Origin: Desulfosarcinaceae bacterium
GTDB taxonomy: Bacteria > Desulfobacterota > Desulfobacteria > Desulfobacterales > Desulfosarcinaceae
Reading direction: 5' to 3'
NCBI GenBank assembly: GCA_030066015.1
Contig: JASJCL010000010.1
Coordinates: 18,287 to 82,286, forward strand
Length of the DNA stretch: 64,000 nt
Part shown: piece by piece, positions 27,144-35,880 of the stretch
How the letters are laid out: every line of letters begins with the position of its first letter
How positions within the stretch are numbered: the stretch's first letter is position 1
Notes under the pieces: generated by a model
Seen by the model: only the letters and a program-made list of their open reading frames with translations
The model's database searches: none
What the model was told of the DNA's origin: nothing
Translations under genes and position numbers: made by a program

Positions 27144-27180
27144 AAAACCCACCGGACCGCGAGCGATACGGTGGGTTTTT
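27144..27180. terminator. bidirectional terminator between gltA and upp
   Basis: AAAACCCACCG (27144-27154) pairs with CGGTGGGTTTT (27169-27179). An A-run precedes and a T-run follows, so the stem can terminate both the plus-strand gltA and the minus-strand upp transcripts. Confidence 0.88.
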
Positions 27181-27212
27181 CATCGCTGAGGCGACCAGCA
27201 GTTTACCAGGGG

Positions 27213-27839
27213 CTACTTGGTGCCGAAGATCTTGTCGCCGGCATCTCCCAACCCGGGCAGGATGTAGCCCACATCGTTGAGCCGCTCGTCGATGGCGGCC
27301 ACATAGACATCCACGTCCGGATGGGTCTCTTCGAGCCGTTTCAGTCCCTCAGGTGCGGCCACCAGGAAGAGGCCGCGGATCACCCTGCAGCCAGACTCCT
27401 TGAGGAGGTCGATGGTGGCCATCAGCGTCCCGCCGGTGGCCAGCATGGGGTCCAGGATGAGGGCCATCCGCTCCTCCATATTGCTCGTCATCTTGACGTA
27501 GTACCGCACCGGTTCAAGGGTCTCCTCGTTGCGATAGAGTCCCACCACGCTGGTTCGGGCCGACGGGATGAGATCCAGGACGCCGTCAATCATTCCCAGG
27601 CCGGCCCGCAGAATCGGGACCACGGTGACTTTCTTGCCCTTGATGCGTTCAACGGACACATCGCCGGCCCAACCTTTGATCGTCCGGGTTTCTGTCTCCA
27701 AATCCTGGGTGGCTTCGTAGGTCAGAAGGCGGGCCAGCTCATTGGCCAGGTCCCTGAAGTCCTTGGTTGACACATCATCGGCTCGCATGAGTCCAAGCTT
27801 ATGTTTGACCAGAGGGTGATCGACGAGATGTACGGGCAC
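27213..27839 (-). CDS. upp: Uracil phosphoribosyltransferase
   Basis: This pyrimidine salvage enzyme converts uracil and PRPP to UMP. The product has 208 residues, the normal length. [12 protein letters not shown] opens the chain, [12 protein letters not shown] is conserved, [20 protein letters not shown] is the PRPP loop, and the uracil-binding end is [20 protein letters not shown]. The GTG at 27839 with AAGGAGG four bases upstream is chosen over a longer frame that adds 23 unrelated residues. Confidence 0.95.
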   Translation of the reverse strand: MPVHLVDHPLVKHKLGLMRADDVSTKDFRDLANELARLLTYEATQDLETETRTIKGWAGDVSVERIKGKKVTVVPILRAGLGMIDGVLDLIPSARTSVVGLYRNEETLEPVRYYVKMTSNMEERMALILDPMLATGGTLMATIDLLKESGCRVIRGLFLVAAPEGLKRLEETHPDVDVYVAAIDERLNDVGYILPGLGDAGDKIFGTK

Positions 27840-28100
27840 GGTGCCTCCTTTTGGGGAAGGGTTGACAATTTGCACGTCATGGATGGCGTGGTGACCTGAG
27901 CTGGCCACCGATTAACGGGGCGATGGCTGCAGAGGCGCTTTCGCGCATCTGGGCGGAAAAGTCAAGCTCGGCGGGCGGGCGGCATGGGGTCAACGGCAAC
28001 CCGCCCGGCGAAGTGCCGGAGCCATTCGCAGGGCGGGTCGACCCAATCGTGGGCAGATGCGGATTGGGCATCCGCAAAGGCAGGTGCGCGGATGCCGATC

Positions 28101-28403
28101 TTAGAGATCACCCACGGGTCGTTTGAAAGTGAACAGGGCGGGGTCGATGACCAGCCGTTGTCCCACCTCTTCGACATTGCCCCCCAGTGCGGAAAAGGGT
28201 AGCGAGACCACGAAGAGCACACTCCCCACAAGGGTGGCCACGAATCCCAGGGGACGGACAACGAGCGCGTCGGCCGCCATCTTGCCTGCCGTGACCTGGT
28301 TATCTTCGCCGATAACGGCCGCACCGGCGGCACCGGCGAAGGTCATGCCGACCAGCGTCACAATGACGAGCAGGGCCGTGAAACGCTTAATCGAATTCAA
28401 CAT
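28101..28403 (-). CDS. Small secreted or membrane-associated protein of unknown function
   Basis: The protein has 100 residues. A signal peptide (basic start, then FTALLVIVTLVGMTFAGAAGAA) is followed by VIGEDNQVTAGKMAADALVVRPLGFVATLVGSVLFVVSLPFSALGGNVEEVGQRLVIDPALFTFKRPVGDL. The block VVRPLGFVATLVGSVLFVVSLPFS includes one further hydrophobic segment. Similar short proteins with this RP-G-ATLVGS block are familiar from proteobacterial genomes, but no function is known to me. AAGGAG six bases before the ATG supports the start. It diverges from priA. Confidence 0.72.
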   Translation of the reverse strand: MLNSIKRFTALLVIVTLVGMTFAGAAGAAVIGEDNQVTAGKMAADALVVRPLGFVATLVGSVLFVVSLPFSALGGNVEEVGQRLVIDPALFTFKRPVGDL

Positions 28404-28622
28404 CTTGAACTCCTTTCACATACGAGGCTGTCCGGAGAGGTGTCGGGCGCCGGCACCGCCTGGGGCCCGGATCGGACAGGTGCTGCGGGGCACGGCGGAA
28501 GGCCGGCGGCGGTTGCACGCCTCCGGCAAGGGCGCTATAAATGGATTTTTCTATTACTTCGGCCGTTGGCGGGAAATCCTTAGCTCCTTCTAACAGATCG
28601 AAATCAGGTTAAAAAAAGCAAG

Positions 28623-31088
28623 TTGGCCTGTCAAGCAAAAACCCCAGCGAAACGCGGCTGGCAGCAGGTGGAGATCGCTGTGCCCCTGCCGCTGCACCAA
28701 CCCTACACCTATCGCCTGCCGGAGCGATGGTGGGCCGAGGCCGCCGTGGGCAAACGGGCCCTGATACCGTTTGGGAACCGCCGCATGACGGGCTACATCG
28801 TGGGTGGCAGCAGGACCGTCGATTCAAAGGCAACCAAGGCGGTCTTGGATCTCCTGGACGAGGAGCCGCTCTTCACCGACGAGCAGCTAACCCTCTTCCG
28901 TTGGGTCGCCCATTACTATATGGCGCCCCTCGGGGAGGTGATCGCCACCGCCCTGCCCGCCGGCCTGGAGCTGCGCGACGCCATAACCATCTGTCTCACG
29001 GAGGCGGGTCGTGTGGCCTTGGCCGACGGCCGCGCCAGCGGCCGGGACGGTGCATTGCTGGCGGCCCTCGGTAAAGACGGCTGCCGCTTGACCCGGCTGA
29101 CCAAGCGCCCCGAATTGAGCGCCACCGAATCCGCTCTGAAACGGCTCGAGGCGTGCGGCTGGTTGACTCGCCGAAGACGATTCAATCAGCCGGTTCACTA
29201 TAAAACCGAGCGCGTCGTTGCCCCGGCCATGAGGTTGCCGTCCGCCGCCAAGGTGTCGCCGGCGCGCAGACGGATCCTGGCCGTCCTTTCCGATGCGGGC
29301 CAGATGCCCCTGAAAGAGCTAAAGGCGCACTGCCCCACGGCATACAACTTGGTCCCCAAGATGGCGGCTGCCGCCCAAGTCCAGGTGACCCGGCGCCGGG
29401 TCTGGCGCGATCCTCTGGGAGACGCCGTCGAACCGGACACGCCCCTTCGCCTTACCCGGGAACAAACTGCGGTCGTCGAGACCGTCCAGGAGCGCTTGGG
29501 CGTTGGTTTCGACACCTTCCTCCTATCGGGTGTCACCGGCAGTGGCAAGACCGAGGTCTACCTCCAATTGGCCCAGAAGGCCCTCGACCGCGGACGGACG
29601 GTGCTGGTGCTGGTTCCCGAAATCGCCCTCATCACGCAGACCGAACATCGTTTCCGCGCCCGTTTCGGTGATCGTATCGCCGTGCTGCACAGCGGCCTTT
29701 CGAAGGGCGAGCGCTTTGATCAATGGCAGCGCGTCCAGGCAGGCCATGCCGCCGTCGTCATCGGGGCAAGATCGGCGATTTTTGCACCGCTGACCAATAT
29801 CGGTCTCATCGTCGTGGACGAGGAGCACGACGCTTCCTACAAGCAGGATACACCGCCCTTCTACAACGCCCGCGACCTGGCCGTCGTGCGTGCCAAGCAG
29901 AACGATGCTGTGGCGCTCCTCGGTTCGGCCACCCCCTCGCTGGCATCCGAATTTAACGCCACGCAGGGCAAGTATCATCTGCTGCGCCTCAAACAGCGCG
30001 TCCGTCGGCGCACGCTGCCGGAGATCACCGTGGTGGACATGGCGCCGCAGCGAATCAAGCGCGGGCTCGATCGCTGGATCAGCCCGGAACTGGACACCGC
30101 CCTCAGAGATACATTGACCCGTGGCGAGCAAGCGCTGCTATTTCTCAACCGGCGGGGCTATGCGTATTTTCCGATCTGCACCGCCTGCGGCGAGACGCTC
30201 ACGTGCAAGCACTGTGACATCACATTGACCCTGCATCAGCGCAGCAATGCCTATCGGTGCCACTATTGCGGCTTCAGTCGGGCGGCGATGGCCCCGTGCC
30301 CCAATTGCGGCCAAACCGCCCTCAAAGCGCTGGGCACCGGGACTGAAAAGCTGGAGGCGGGGCTGGCGGCGCGGTTTCCGGAAGCACGCGTGGCCCGGAT
30401 GGACCGCGACACCACCCGTCGCAAAGGCAGCCTCGTCCGATTGCTCAAGCGATTGCGTAAGGGTGAAATCGACCTCCTCGTGGGGACCCAAATGGTGGCG
30501 AAAGGACACGATTTCCCCAACATCACCCTGGTGGGCGTCATCTGCGCCGACCTGAGCTTGAGCTTACCCGACTTCCGCGCCAGCGAGAGCACCTTCCAGC
30601 TGCTGGCCCAGGTGGCCGGGCGAGCCGGACGCGGCGAGCGGCCCGGACAGGTGATCCTGCAGACCTTCACACCGAACCACTTCAGCATTCAGGCCGCCCG
30701 GCGTCAGGATGTGGCGCAGTTCTACCGCAAGGAGATCGCTTTCCGGCGCGACCTGGCCTATCCCCCGTGTGCCCGCATGATCCAACTGCGCTTCAGCGGG
30801 CGGTCGGCCGCCACAACGGCTGAAACAGCGGCACGGGCCGGCGAACTGGCGCGCCGGTTCGCACGGGCACCAGCGTCGAACACGCCAATGGACCCTATCG
30901 TCCTGGGCCCCATCGAAGCCCCTGTCGCCCGCATCGCCGATCGGTATCGGTGGCAGCTCCTGCTCAAAGGGCAGCGCATTGCCGATCTGCATAGGGTGGT
31001 GCAACGGCTGCTGACCGCTCTCCACAAGGAGGGACAGGATCGCCGGGTGCGTATTCGGGTGGACGTAGATCCCCTAAAGATGATGTAA
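28623..31088 (+). CDS. priA: Primosomal protein N' (PriA helicase)
   Basis: PriA is a 3'-5' DNA helicase that restarts stalled replication forks. The 821-residue chain has an N-terminal fork-binding domain (VEIAVPLPLHQPYTYRLPE, GKRALIPFGNRRMTGYIVG). The helicase core has Walker A SGVTGSGKTEVYL, box II VDEEHDASYKQ and LLGSATPS. The zinc module has CTACGETLTCKHC and CHYCGF...CPNCG (eight cysteines). RAGRGERPGQVILQT is a late core motif. It is longer than the roughly 730 residues of E. coli PriA, owing to a winged-helix insertion before Walker A. The start is TTG with no good ribosome site and may be wrong by some residues. Confidence 0.95.
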   Translation: MACQAKTPAKRGWQQVEIAVPLPLHQPYTYRLPERWWAEAAVGKRALIPFGNRRMTGYIVGGSRTVDSKATKAVLDLLDEEPLFTDEQLTLFRWVAHYYMAPLGEVIATALPAGLELRDAITICLTEAGRVALADGRASGRDGALLAALGKDGCRLTRLTKRPELSATESALKRLEACGWLTRRRRFNQPVHYKTERVVAPAMRLPSAAKVSPARRRILAVLSDAGQMPLKELKAHCPTAYNLVPKMAAAAQVQVTRRRVWRDPLGDAVEPDTPLRLTREQTAVVETVQERLGVGFDTFLLSGVTGSGKTEVYLQLAQKALDRGRTVLVLVPEIALITQTEHRFRARFGDRIAVLHSGLSKGERFDQWQRVQAGHAAVVIGARSAIFAPLTNIGLIVVDEEHDASYKQDTPPFYNARDLAVVRAKQNDAVALLGSATPSLASEFNATQGKYHLLRLKQRVRRRTLPEITVVDMAPQRIKRGLDRWISPELDTALRDTLTRGEQALLFLNRRGYAYFPICTACGETLTCKHCDITLTLHQRSNAYRCHYCGFSRAAMAPCPNCGQTALKALGTGTEKLEAGLAARFPEARVARMDRDTTRRKGSLVRLLKRLRKGEIDLLVGTQMVAKGHDFPNITLVGVICADLSLSLPDFRASESTFQLLAQVAGRAGRGERPGQVILQTFTPNHFSIQAARRQDVAQFYRKEIAFRRDLAYPPCARMIQLRFSGRSAATTAETAARAGELARRFARAPASNTPMDPIVLGPIEAPVARIADRYRWQLLLKGQRIADLHRVVQRLLTALHKEGQDRRVRIRVDVDPLKMM

Positions 31089-31189
31089 ACAGCGCGCCCG
31101 TGACAATGGTGGATCGGCATCTATATTACGGCGCTTTTCTTGCATCAATTTCGTCGGTGACCCGATCCCCACGCCGGTGGTTTGACGCC

Positions 31190-31218
31190 TTGACATTCCA
31201 CGGCGCGGGCCTTACACA
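31190..31218 (+). promoter_or_regulatory. possible promoter of the DUF1573 selenoprotein gene
   Basis: A perfect TTGACA (31190-31195), a 17-base spacer and a weak -10 TACACA (31213-31218), about 70 bases before the start codon. Confidence 0.4.
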
Positions 31219-31288
31219 GTGGGTTGCTTTACCGCAATCGTCACTGTTGGCAATCGTCGCTCTTTTAGAACGATCAAGGAGACAAGAT

Positions 31289-32038
31289 ATGAATCACCGG
31301 CATGTCATTACGGTTCTGCTGCAGGCTGCGCTGATACTCCTGTTGGCCATCGGGGCCGCCTGGGCCAGCGATGTGTCCCAGCCCGCACCCAAGCTGGTCT
31401 TAGAAGAGACCGCCTTTAATTTTGACCCGGTGGTGGACGGGGCCCTGGTCAACCACGATTTCGCGGTGCGGAACGAGGGAGATGCGGTCCTCCACATCAA
31501 CCAGGTCAAAACGGGCTGAGGCTGTTCGGTTGCCTCCTATCCGAGGCAGATCCCTCCCGGTGGCGAGGGAAAGATCAGCGTCCAAGTGAACACCAGCGGC
31601 TATGGCGGCCGTGACATGAAGAAAACCATTTCCGTCAACACGGATGACCCGAAACGACCTTGGACGACGTTGTCCATGACGGGCAGGGTCGAAGCATTCG
31701 CCATGGTGGCGCCCCGTTATGCGCGCCTCAATGGCAAGGTGGGCACTTCGGTGCGTGCGGTGGTACGCATCACGCCGACGGCGGCCTATCCGTTCAAGAT
31801 CACCGATGTACTGGCGAAAAGCGGTCAGCATATCGCCTATGAACTGGTCCAACCGAGCGCAGAGACACAGGGCGCCTACCTCCTCACCGTGACCAACATA
31901 AAAAAAGAGGCCGGCCGCTATGCCGACACCATCACTCTCAAGACCGACAGCGAGGTGCGCTCCGAGCTGAAGGTCGGTGTCTACGGCTACATCTCCAACG
32001 CATCGGAAAAACCGGTCACCGGCAAGGCCGGCGGCTGA
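31289..32038 (+). CDS. DUF1573 family exported protein with in-frame TGA, probable selenoprotein
   Basis: Read through one in-frame TGA (31517-31519), this frame encodes 249 residues. A signal peptide (LLQAALILLLAIGAAWAS) is followed by a DUF1573 domain that continues across the TGA: VLHINQVKTG-U-GCSVASYPRQIPPGGEGKISVQVNTSGYGG and KKTISVNTDDP. In this family the position is normally Cys in a T-x-CGC-type motif, so TGA as selenocysteine (residue 77) replaces the first Cys and leaves U-G-C, a redox-like pair. Coding character, family similarity and frame are unbroken on both sides, which argues against a pseudogene or sequencing frameshift. AAGGAG seven bases before the ATG fixes the start. Periplasmic location follows from the signal peptide; a redox or metal role is inference. 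Confidence 0.85.
31517..31554 (+). promoter_or_regulatory. candidate bacterial SECIS element at and after the TGA
   Basis: Eleven bases after the TGA, TGCCTC-CTATCC-GAGGCA (31531-31548) forms a six-base-pair stem-loop of 18 bases. This is close in size and spacing to the minimal upper stem described for E. coli fdhF. TCGGTTGC just before and within the stem also resembles that element. The apical loop lacks the usual GU. An alternative GAGGC/GCCTC pairing (31518-31536) competes. Confidence 0.55.
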
Positions 32039-32162
32039 TCGATTGGCCAACCGGTGCGATCGAACGCGGTCGCTCCAACCTACAACTGCGTGATCCAGCG
32101 CCGAGCTTGCCCCCGTAGGCCAGTGGATCGGCTCGGTAACACCATGAACAGAAAAAGTTTCA

Positions 32163-32798
32163 ATGCCCTTTAACCATATCGCGGTGGTCGCCTTTGACTG
32201 TGACGGCGTCATGTTCGACTCCGCCGACGCCAACATCGCCTACTACAATCAGATCCTGGCCCACTTGGGACGGTCGGCCATGACGGCCGACCAGGAGGCC
32301 TATACCCATAGCCACACCGTGAGGGAAAGCCTTGCCCATCTGCTGGCCGACGCGCCCCACCTGATCACGGCGGCGGACGCGTTCCGACTTCGGACGGGTT
32401 ATCTGCCATTCATCCGACACATGCGCATGGAACCGCACCTTCGCCACCTGCTCAACCAACTGCAGGGGCGCTGCAAAACCGCCATCGCCACCAACCGCAC
32501 CGACACCATGAACCGGGTACTGGCGGAGCACGACCTGGAGGGGTGGTTCGATATGGTGGTCAGCGCCGCCGATGTCACCCACCCCAAGCCCCATCCGGAA
32601 CAGCTGCTCACCATCATGGCGCATTTTCACATCCGACCGCATGAGCTCTGTTTCATTGGCGACTCTGACTTGGACCAGCAGGCCGCCGATGCCGCGGGCG
32701 TGCCATTCATCGCCTACGGCAACCCCGATCTTCGGGCTGCCGCCCACATCCACCGTCTGGACGCGGTACTCGACCTCATCGGCATCGGCGAAAACTGA
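32163..32798 (+). CDS. HAD-superfamily hydrolase (phosphoglycolate phosphatase-like)
   Basis: This 211-residue cytoplasmic phosphatase has motif I DCDGVMFDS (12-20, nucleophile Asp12 and Asp14), motif II Thr/Asn in AIATNRTDTM, motif III Lys in HPKPHPEQL, and motif IV GDSDLDQQAA. A helical cap after motif I makes it subfamily IA, like Gph or beta-phosphoglucomutase-type enzymes. The substrate is unknown. The ribosome site is weak. The stop lies only six bases before the SidJ-like gene, so the two are probably co-expressed. Confidence 0.88.
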   Translation: MPFNHIAVVAFDCDGVMFDSADANIAYYNQILAHLGRSAMTADQEAYTHSHTVRESLAHLLADAPHLITAADAFRLRTGYLPFIRHMRMEPHLRHLLNQLQGRCKTAIATNRTDTMNRVLAEHDLEGWFDMVVSAADVTHPKPHPEQLLTIMAHFHIRPHELCFIGDSDLDQQAADAAGVPFIAYGNPDLRAAAHIHRLDAVLDLIGIGEN

Positions 32799-32804
32799 GG
32801 CGCC

Positions 32805-34430
32805 ATGGGGCCACCGGTGCCAATCCCTCAACACACACCCTCAGCCGACCATTTGCGTCAACATCTGAGCAGTGACTTCAGCCATGCCTATGTGGCCGTC
32901 AACGAGCTCCTCCTATCGGCGGAGCGCCGACCGGCCAGCATTTCGGCCGACGCCCTGAACGCCCTCATCGAACTGCTCGCCGATAATGGCCGTTTTGCCA
33001 AGGCACGCCAGCGCTACTTCCTTTATAAACAGACGGCCCACACCCTCGCCACCGTCTACGCCGCCCCTAAGGCCCCACCATCTTTGGCGGCGCTGGCCCA
33101 CAACGGTCTCCGGCGGGTCCTGATGACGGCCCAGGGCGACGGGTTGCGCGCCGCAGCAGATGCCCTGGGCGGTCTACCGGTGGCGATTCCATGTCCGACC
33201 CCGCCCGAATTCGTCCCGTCTGCCGGCGCAGGCCTGCCCCAGGCGGATTGCCGAACCCTGCTCACCGGGGCCGCCATCGATAATGCCGGCAGCCCCTATC
33301 TGATGGGCCGCACCTTGATCCTGCCCAGTGCCCGCGGCGACGTCCTGGTGGCCGTGAAGCTGGCCCGGCGGGAGAGCGATCTCCCCAACCTCTATCGGGA
33401 AGCCTTCTGGTTGGTGCAATTGCAGAATCGCCGGGCGGGGATATCAACGGCAGCGCACATCCCCCAGCTACTGAAGGTCAAGGGGGGGCCGCTGTTTCGC
33501 CTCAAGGCGCCGCCCATCGCGCTCGATAACGGCGGCCCCATCCATCCTGATCGCGTGGCCATCGCCTACAAGGCCCGCTCCGGTTATTTCAATTACCCCA
33601 ACGACGATCGTCCCCAGCATCGGCCCGATGGCGACCAATTGCGATCGATGATGGCCCGCAACGCCCACCAGATGGGCACTCTTGCCGCTCAGGGCATCCT
33701 CCATTCGGCGCCCATCCCGCTCTTCCACAACCGTATCCAGCGCCATCGTCGGGACGACGCCGGACGCTACCAATGGTATCGGGCCGGTCGCCTTGACCGC
33801 TGGCTGACCTCCTGCCGCTTTCCCAACATGGGTGCCGACGGGCTGCGCGATTTCGAGCACCTCGAGGTTCATTGCGGCAGCAGCAAGCGGCTCTTCCGGG
33901 AGATCGGCACCCAATTTCTCAGCTTCCTGCTGGTGATCGGTTCCTATTTCCGCAGTGCCGCGCCTGGCCGAGTGGGGTTAGGGCCGGGCGGCCGCACGGT
34001 CGACGCCCGAGACCTCTTCGATCGGAAGTTGCTGGAGCGCCTTATCCGCGTCATCTTCAGCAGCTATTATCGCGGCTTTACTGGGGAGGCCCATGCGCCT
34101 GTATTGCGCGCCGATCTTCCGCAGCTCTGTGAGCGCATGGTTGCCGAAATGGGACAGGATCGGCACATGGTGGAGATCTTGCGGGCAGTCGACCAGATGG
34201 AAATGGACGATATCAGCTTTGCCACCTTTCTCCGCGAGGGCGGCATGCCGGCCGAGGAGATTGCCCGACGCAAACGGGGCGTCGCCGATATCGAGCTGCT
34301 CAGCGGACCGCACCTGGGGAATTTCAATCGACAGATCTCCCTTCCCGAACTCACCGACGCCGTGGGCGTCATGGCCGCCCTGTGCATGGATGGGCGCCAC
34401 CGAATCGATGGCGCAACGCCATCCCCCTGA
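32805..34430 (+). CDS. Large kinase-fold-like protein, candidate SidJ-related pseudokinase
   Basis: This is a 541-residue soluble protein. Weak protein-kinase-like marks can be traced: DVLVAVKLARRESDL resembles the beta-3 strand with Lys185, YREAFWL could give the helix-C Glu199, and LAAQGILHSAPIPLFHNRI resembles a catalytic loop (GIxHxD..N) whose Asp is missing (His300-Ser-Ala), with Asn309. GLRDFEHLE could stand in for the DFG region. That pattern fits a pseudokinase. From memory the sequence type resembles proteins annotated as SidJ-related pseudokinase in Desulfobacterota. Legionella SidJ is a calmodulin-dependent polyglutamylase, but that activity cannot be carried over here. It starts six bases after the HAD gene. 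Confidence 0.55.
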   Translation: MGPPVPIPQHTPSADHLRQHLSSDFSHAYVAVNELLLSAERRPASISADALNALIELLADNGRFAKARQRYFLYKQTAHTLATVYAAPKAPPSLAALAHNGLRRVLMTAQGDGLRAAADALGGLPVAIPCPTPPEFVPSAGAGLPQADCRTLLTGAAIDNAGSPYLMGRTLILPSARGDVLVAVKLARRESDLPNLYREAFWLVQLQNRRAGISTAAHIPQLLKVKGGPLFRLKAPPIALDNGGPIHPDRVAIAYKARSGYFNYPNDDRPQHRPDGDQLRSMMARNAHQMGTLAAQGILHSAPIPLFHNRIQRHRRDDAGRYQWYRAGRLDRWLTSCRFPNMGADGLRDFEHLEVHCGSSKRLFREIGTQFLSFLLVIGSYFRSAAPGRVGLGPGGRTVDARDLFDRKLLERLIRVIFSSYYRGFTGEAHAPVLRADLPQLCERMVAEMGQDRHMVEILRAVDQMEMDDISFATFLREGGMPAEEIARRKRGVADIELLSGPHLGNFNRQISLPELTDAVGVMAALCMDGRHRIDGATPSP

Positions 34431-34664
34431 TCCGGGTCGAAGGCAGTGCAACGGGGGGCGGGGCGGCAAGCAGGAAACCGGCCTGCCTTGGGGCGTGGAC
34501 CGTTATCGGCTGACAGGGGCAATTCGGCGTGGGCCGACATCGGTTTTCAGATGAGTAGGACCGCTCACGGCGAGGTGCCACGGAAGGGGCGCCGCTCTCC
34601 CCATCCAGAGAGCCTGAGGCGCAGCTAAACCCGTTTGGGACGCGCCATCTGAGTTGCAAAGCTC

Positions 34665-35144
34665 TCAGTGCACATAACGGATCAGCAGGTAAATCTCCCA
34701 CGCGATCACGGAGGAGAAGAGCATCAGAATGGAGGTAATGATGGTACGGATGTAAAGCCCCACCCGCCGGAGAAACACGTGGCTGAACACCACCAGGATA
34801 ACAACGGAGAAGCAGGTGAGGGCGTATTTGGCGCCGATGAACACCACGGGCCCGTGGGCGAGAAAATAGGCCATGACGGGATTGAGTTCAGTGGCCCCCC
34901 GATCCACCAGCCAGAGGGTTAAAAACGCATCCGTCAGACTGAAGAGCAGGATCAAAACGATGGCGGCAAACAGGGTTGTGCTGTAGTGGTCAAGGAGGAG
35001 GACGCGGTGATGATCGGCTTCCCGGCGAATCTGGCGGCGACGGCCATTGAAGAACAGATAGCGAAGGGGCGGCAGGCGTCGTTGGCGCCGGTCGCCTTTG
35101 AGTCGTTGATTGACAGGTTGAACCGCATCTTGCTTGGACAGCAT
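34665..35144 (-). CDS. DUF5658-like membrane protein
   Basis: The protein has 159 residues. A basic cytoplasmic N-terminus (KGDRRQRRLPPLRYLFFNGRRRQIRREADHH) is followed by three hydrophobic helices: TTLFAAIVLILLFSLTDAFLTLWLV, GPVVFIGAKYALTCFSVVILVVFS and a C-terminal one. The motif LTDAFLTLWLVDRGATELNPVMAYFL matches the small DUF5658-type membrane family, of unknown function. The ATG at 35144 with GGGAG five bases upstream is preferred to a frame extending to 35213. Confidence 0.72.
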   Translation of the reverse strand: MLSKQDAVQPVNQRLKGDRRQRRLPPLRYLFFNGRRRQIRREADHHRVLLLDHYSTTLFAAIVLILLFSLTDAFLTLWLVDRGATELNPVMAYFLAHGPVVFIGAKYALTCFSVVILVVFSHVFLRRVGLYIRTIITSILMLFSSVIAWEIYLLIRYVH

Positions 35145-35515
35145 GGCTGCTCCCTTTCCGCTGATCTCACCATTGCTTGCGTTGAGGTGCGCCGCCGCCT
35201 TGCTCATCTTCACGGTTGCACATGTACGCGTCGCTGGATCGGGTCGATGGACGAAATCGAGACCATACGCCGGTCCAGATCGTCACTCGCTCCGCATTAA
35301 CTCAAGAGCCATGCCAAACGTGTTGAATGAGTTTAGTGCATGATATCAAATAGATAAAAATAATTTTCCCAAATCGAATGGGTAATAAATTACCCACCCT
35401 TGCCATTTATGGGTAATTTAATCGCCACATCTGGCAAATCTATCCAGGTACTCAACGCTCGGCTCTCGACGTTGGCGAGAGGGTGCTCCTGGGGTCTTCT
35501 GGAACGTGTGGCGGG
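35145..35515. other. 371-bp AT-rich gap with three TGGGTAAT boxes
   Basis: No gene is seen. TGGGTAAT-AA-ATTACCCA (35379-35396) is a perfect 18-bp palindrome. A third TGGGTAAT half-site lies at 35410-35417, 31 bases (about three helical turns) from the first. The stretch around 35340-35420 is far more AT-rich than its surroundings. It lies upstream of the DUF5658-like gene on the minus strand. Confidence 0.6.
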
Positions 35516-35740
35516 CTATTGGTTGCCGAATCCATTCTGCCGCCCGCAGTCGGGACATTGCCAGGTGATGCCGTTGCACGACATCCCCCAGACGTTCTCA
35601 TCCATACAGGCCTGGCAGATGTTGAAGCCGCAGCGGCAGGTCCAGCAAAACGGGGGCGATTGGCCGCAGCAGTGACAGGGTTCATTGCGCCGGCGACGTC
35701 GGCGGCGCCGCGCTTTTGTCGGGGATGAATGGGTACGCAT
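35516..35740 (-). CDS. Small Cys-rich zinc-finger-like protein of unknown function
   Basis: The protein has about 74 residues. A very basic Arg-rich N-terminus is followed by ten cysteines (CHCCGQ, CWTCRCGFNICQACM, MSCNGITWQCPDCG), spaced like two interleaved zinc-binding treble-clef or ribbon units. The Arg tract could bind nucleic acid. I do not recognise the family. An upstream ATG at 35797 would give 93 residues; neither start has a convincing ribosome site. It diverges from polA. Confidence 0.55.
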   Translation of the reverse strand: MRTHSSPTKARRRRRRRRNEPCHCCGQSPPFCWTCRCGFNICQACMDENVWGMSCNGITWQCPDCGRQNGFGNQ

Positions 35741-35880
35741 GCGTGCGATTCCGAGTTCTTCCGACCTCTTGAGCGAAGTGGGTTGAAATGGTACCATGGC
35801 GCGGCGCCCCGCGGCGGTCGCGGCGTGTCCTACGGCGCCGCACCAAATCGAAACCGGTTACGTAAAGCAGGAGAACGCCC

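Noticed and set aside
31517..31519. TGA in the DUF1573 gene read as a true stop, giving a pseudogene or two genes
   Set aside because: The frame and family similarity continue without loss directly after it, the second half lacks its own start and ribosome site, and TGA falls on a conserved Cys position.
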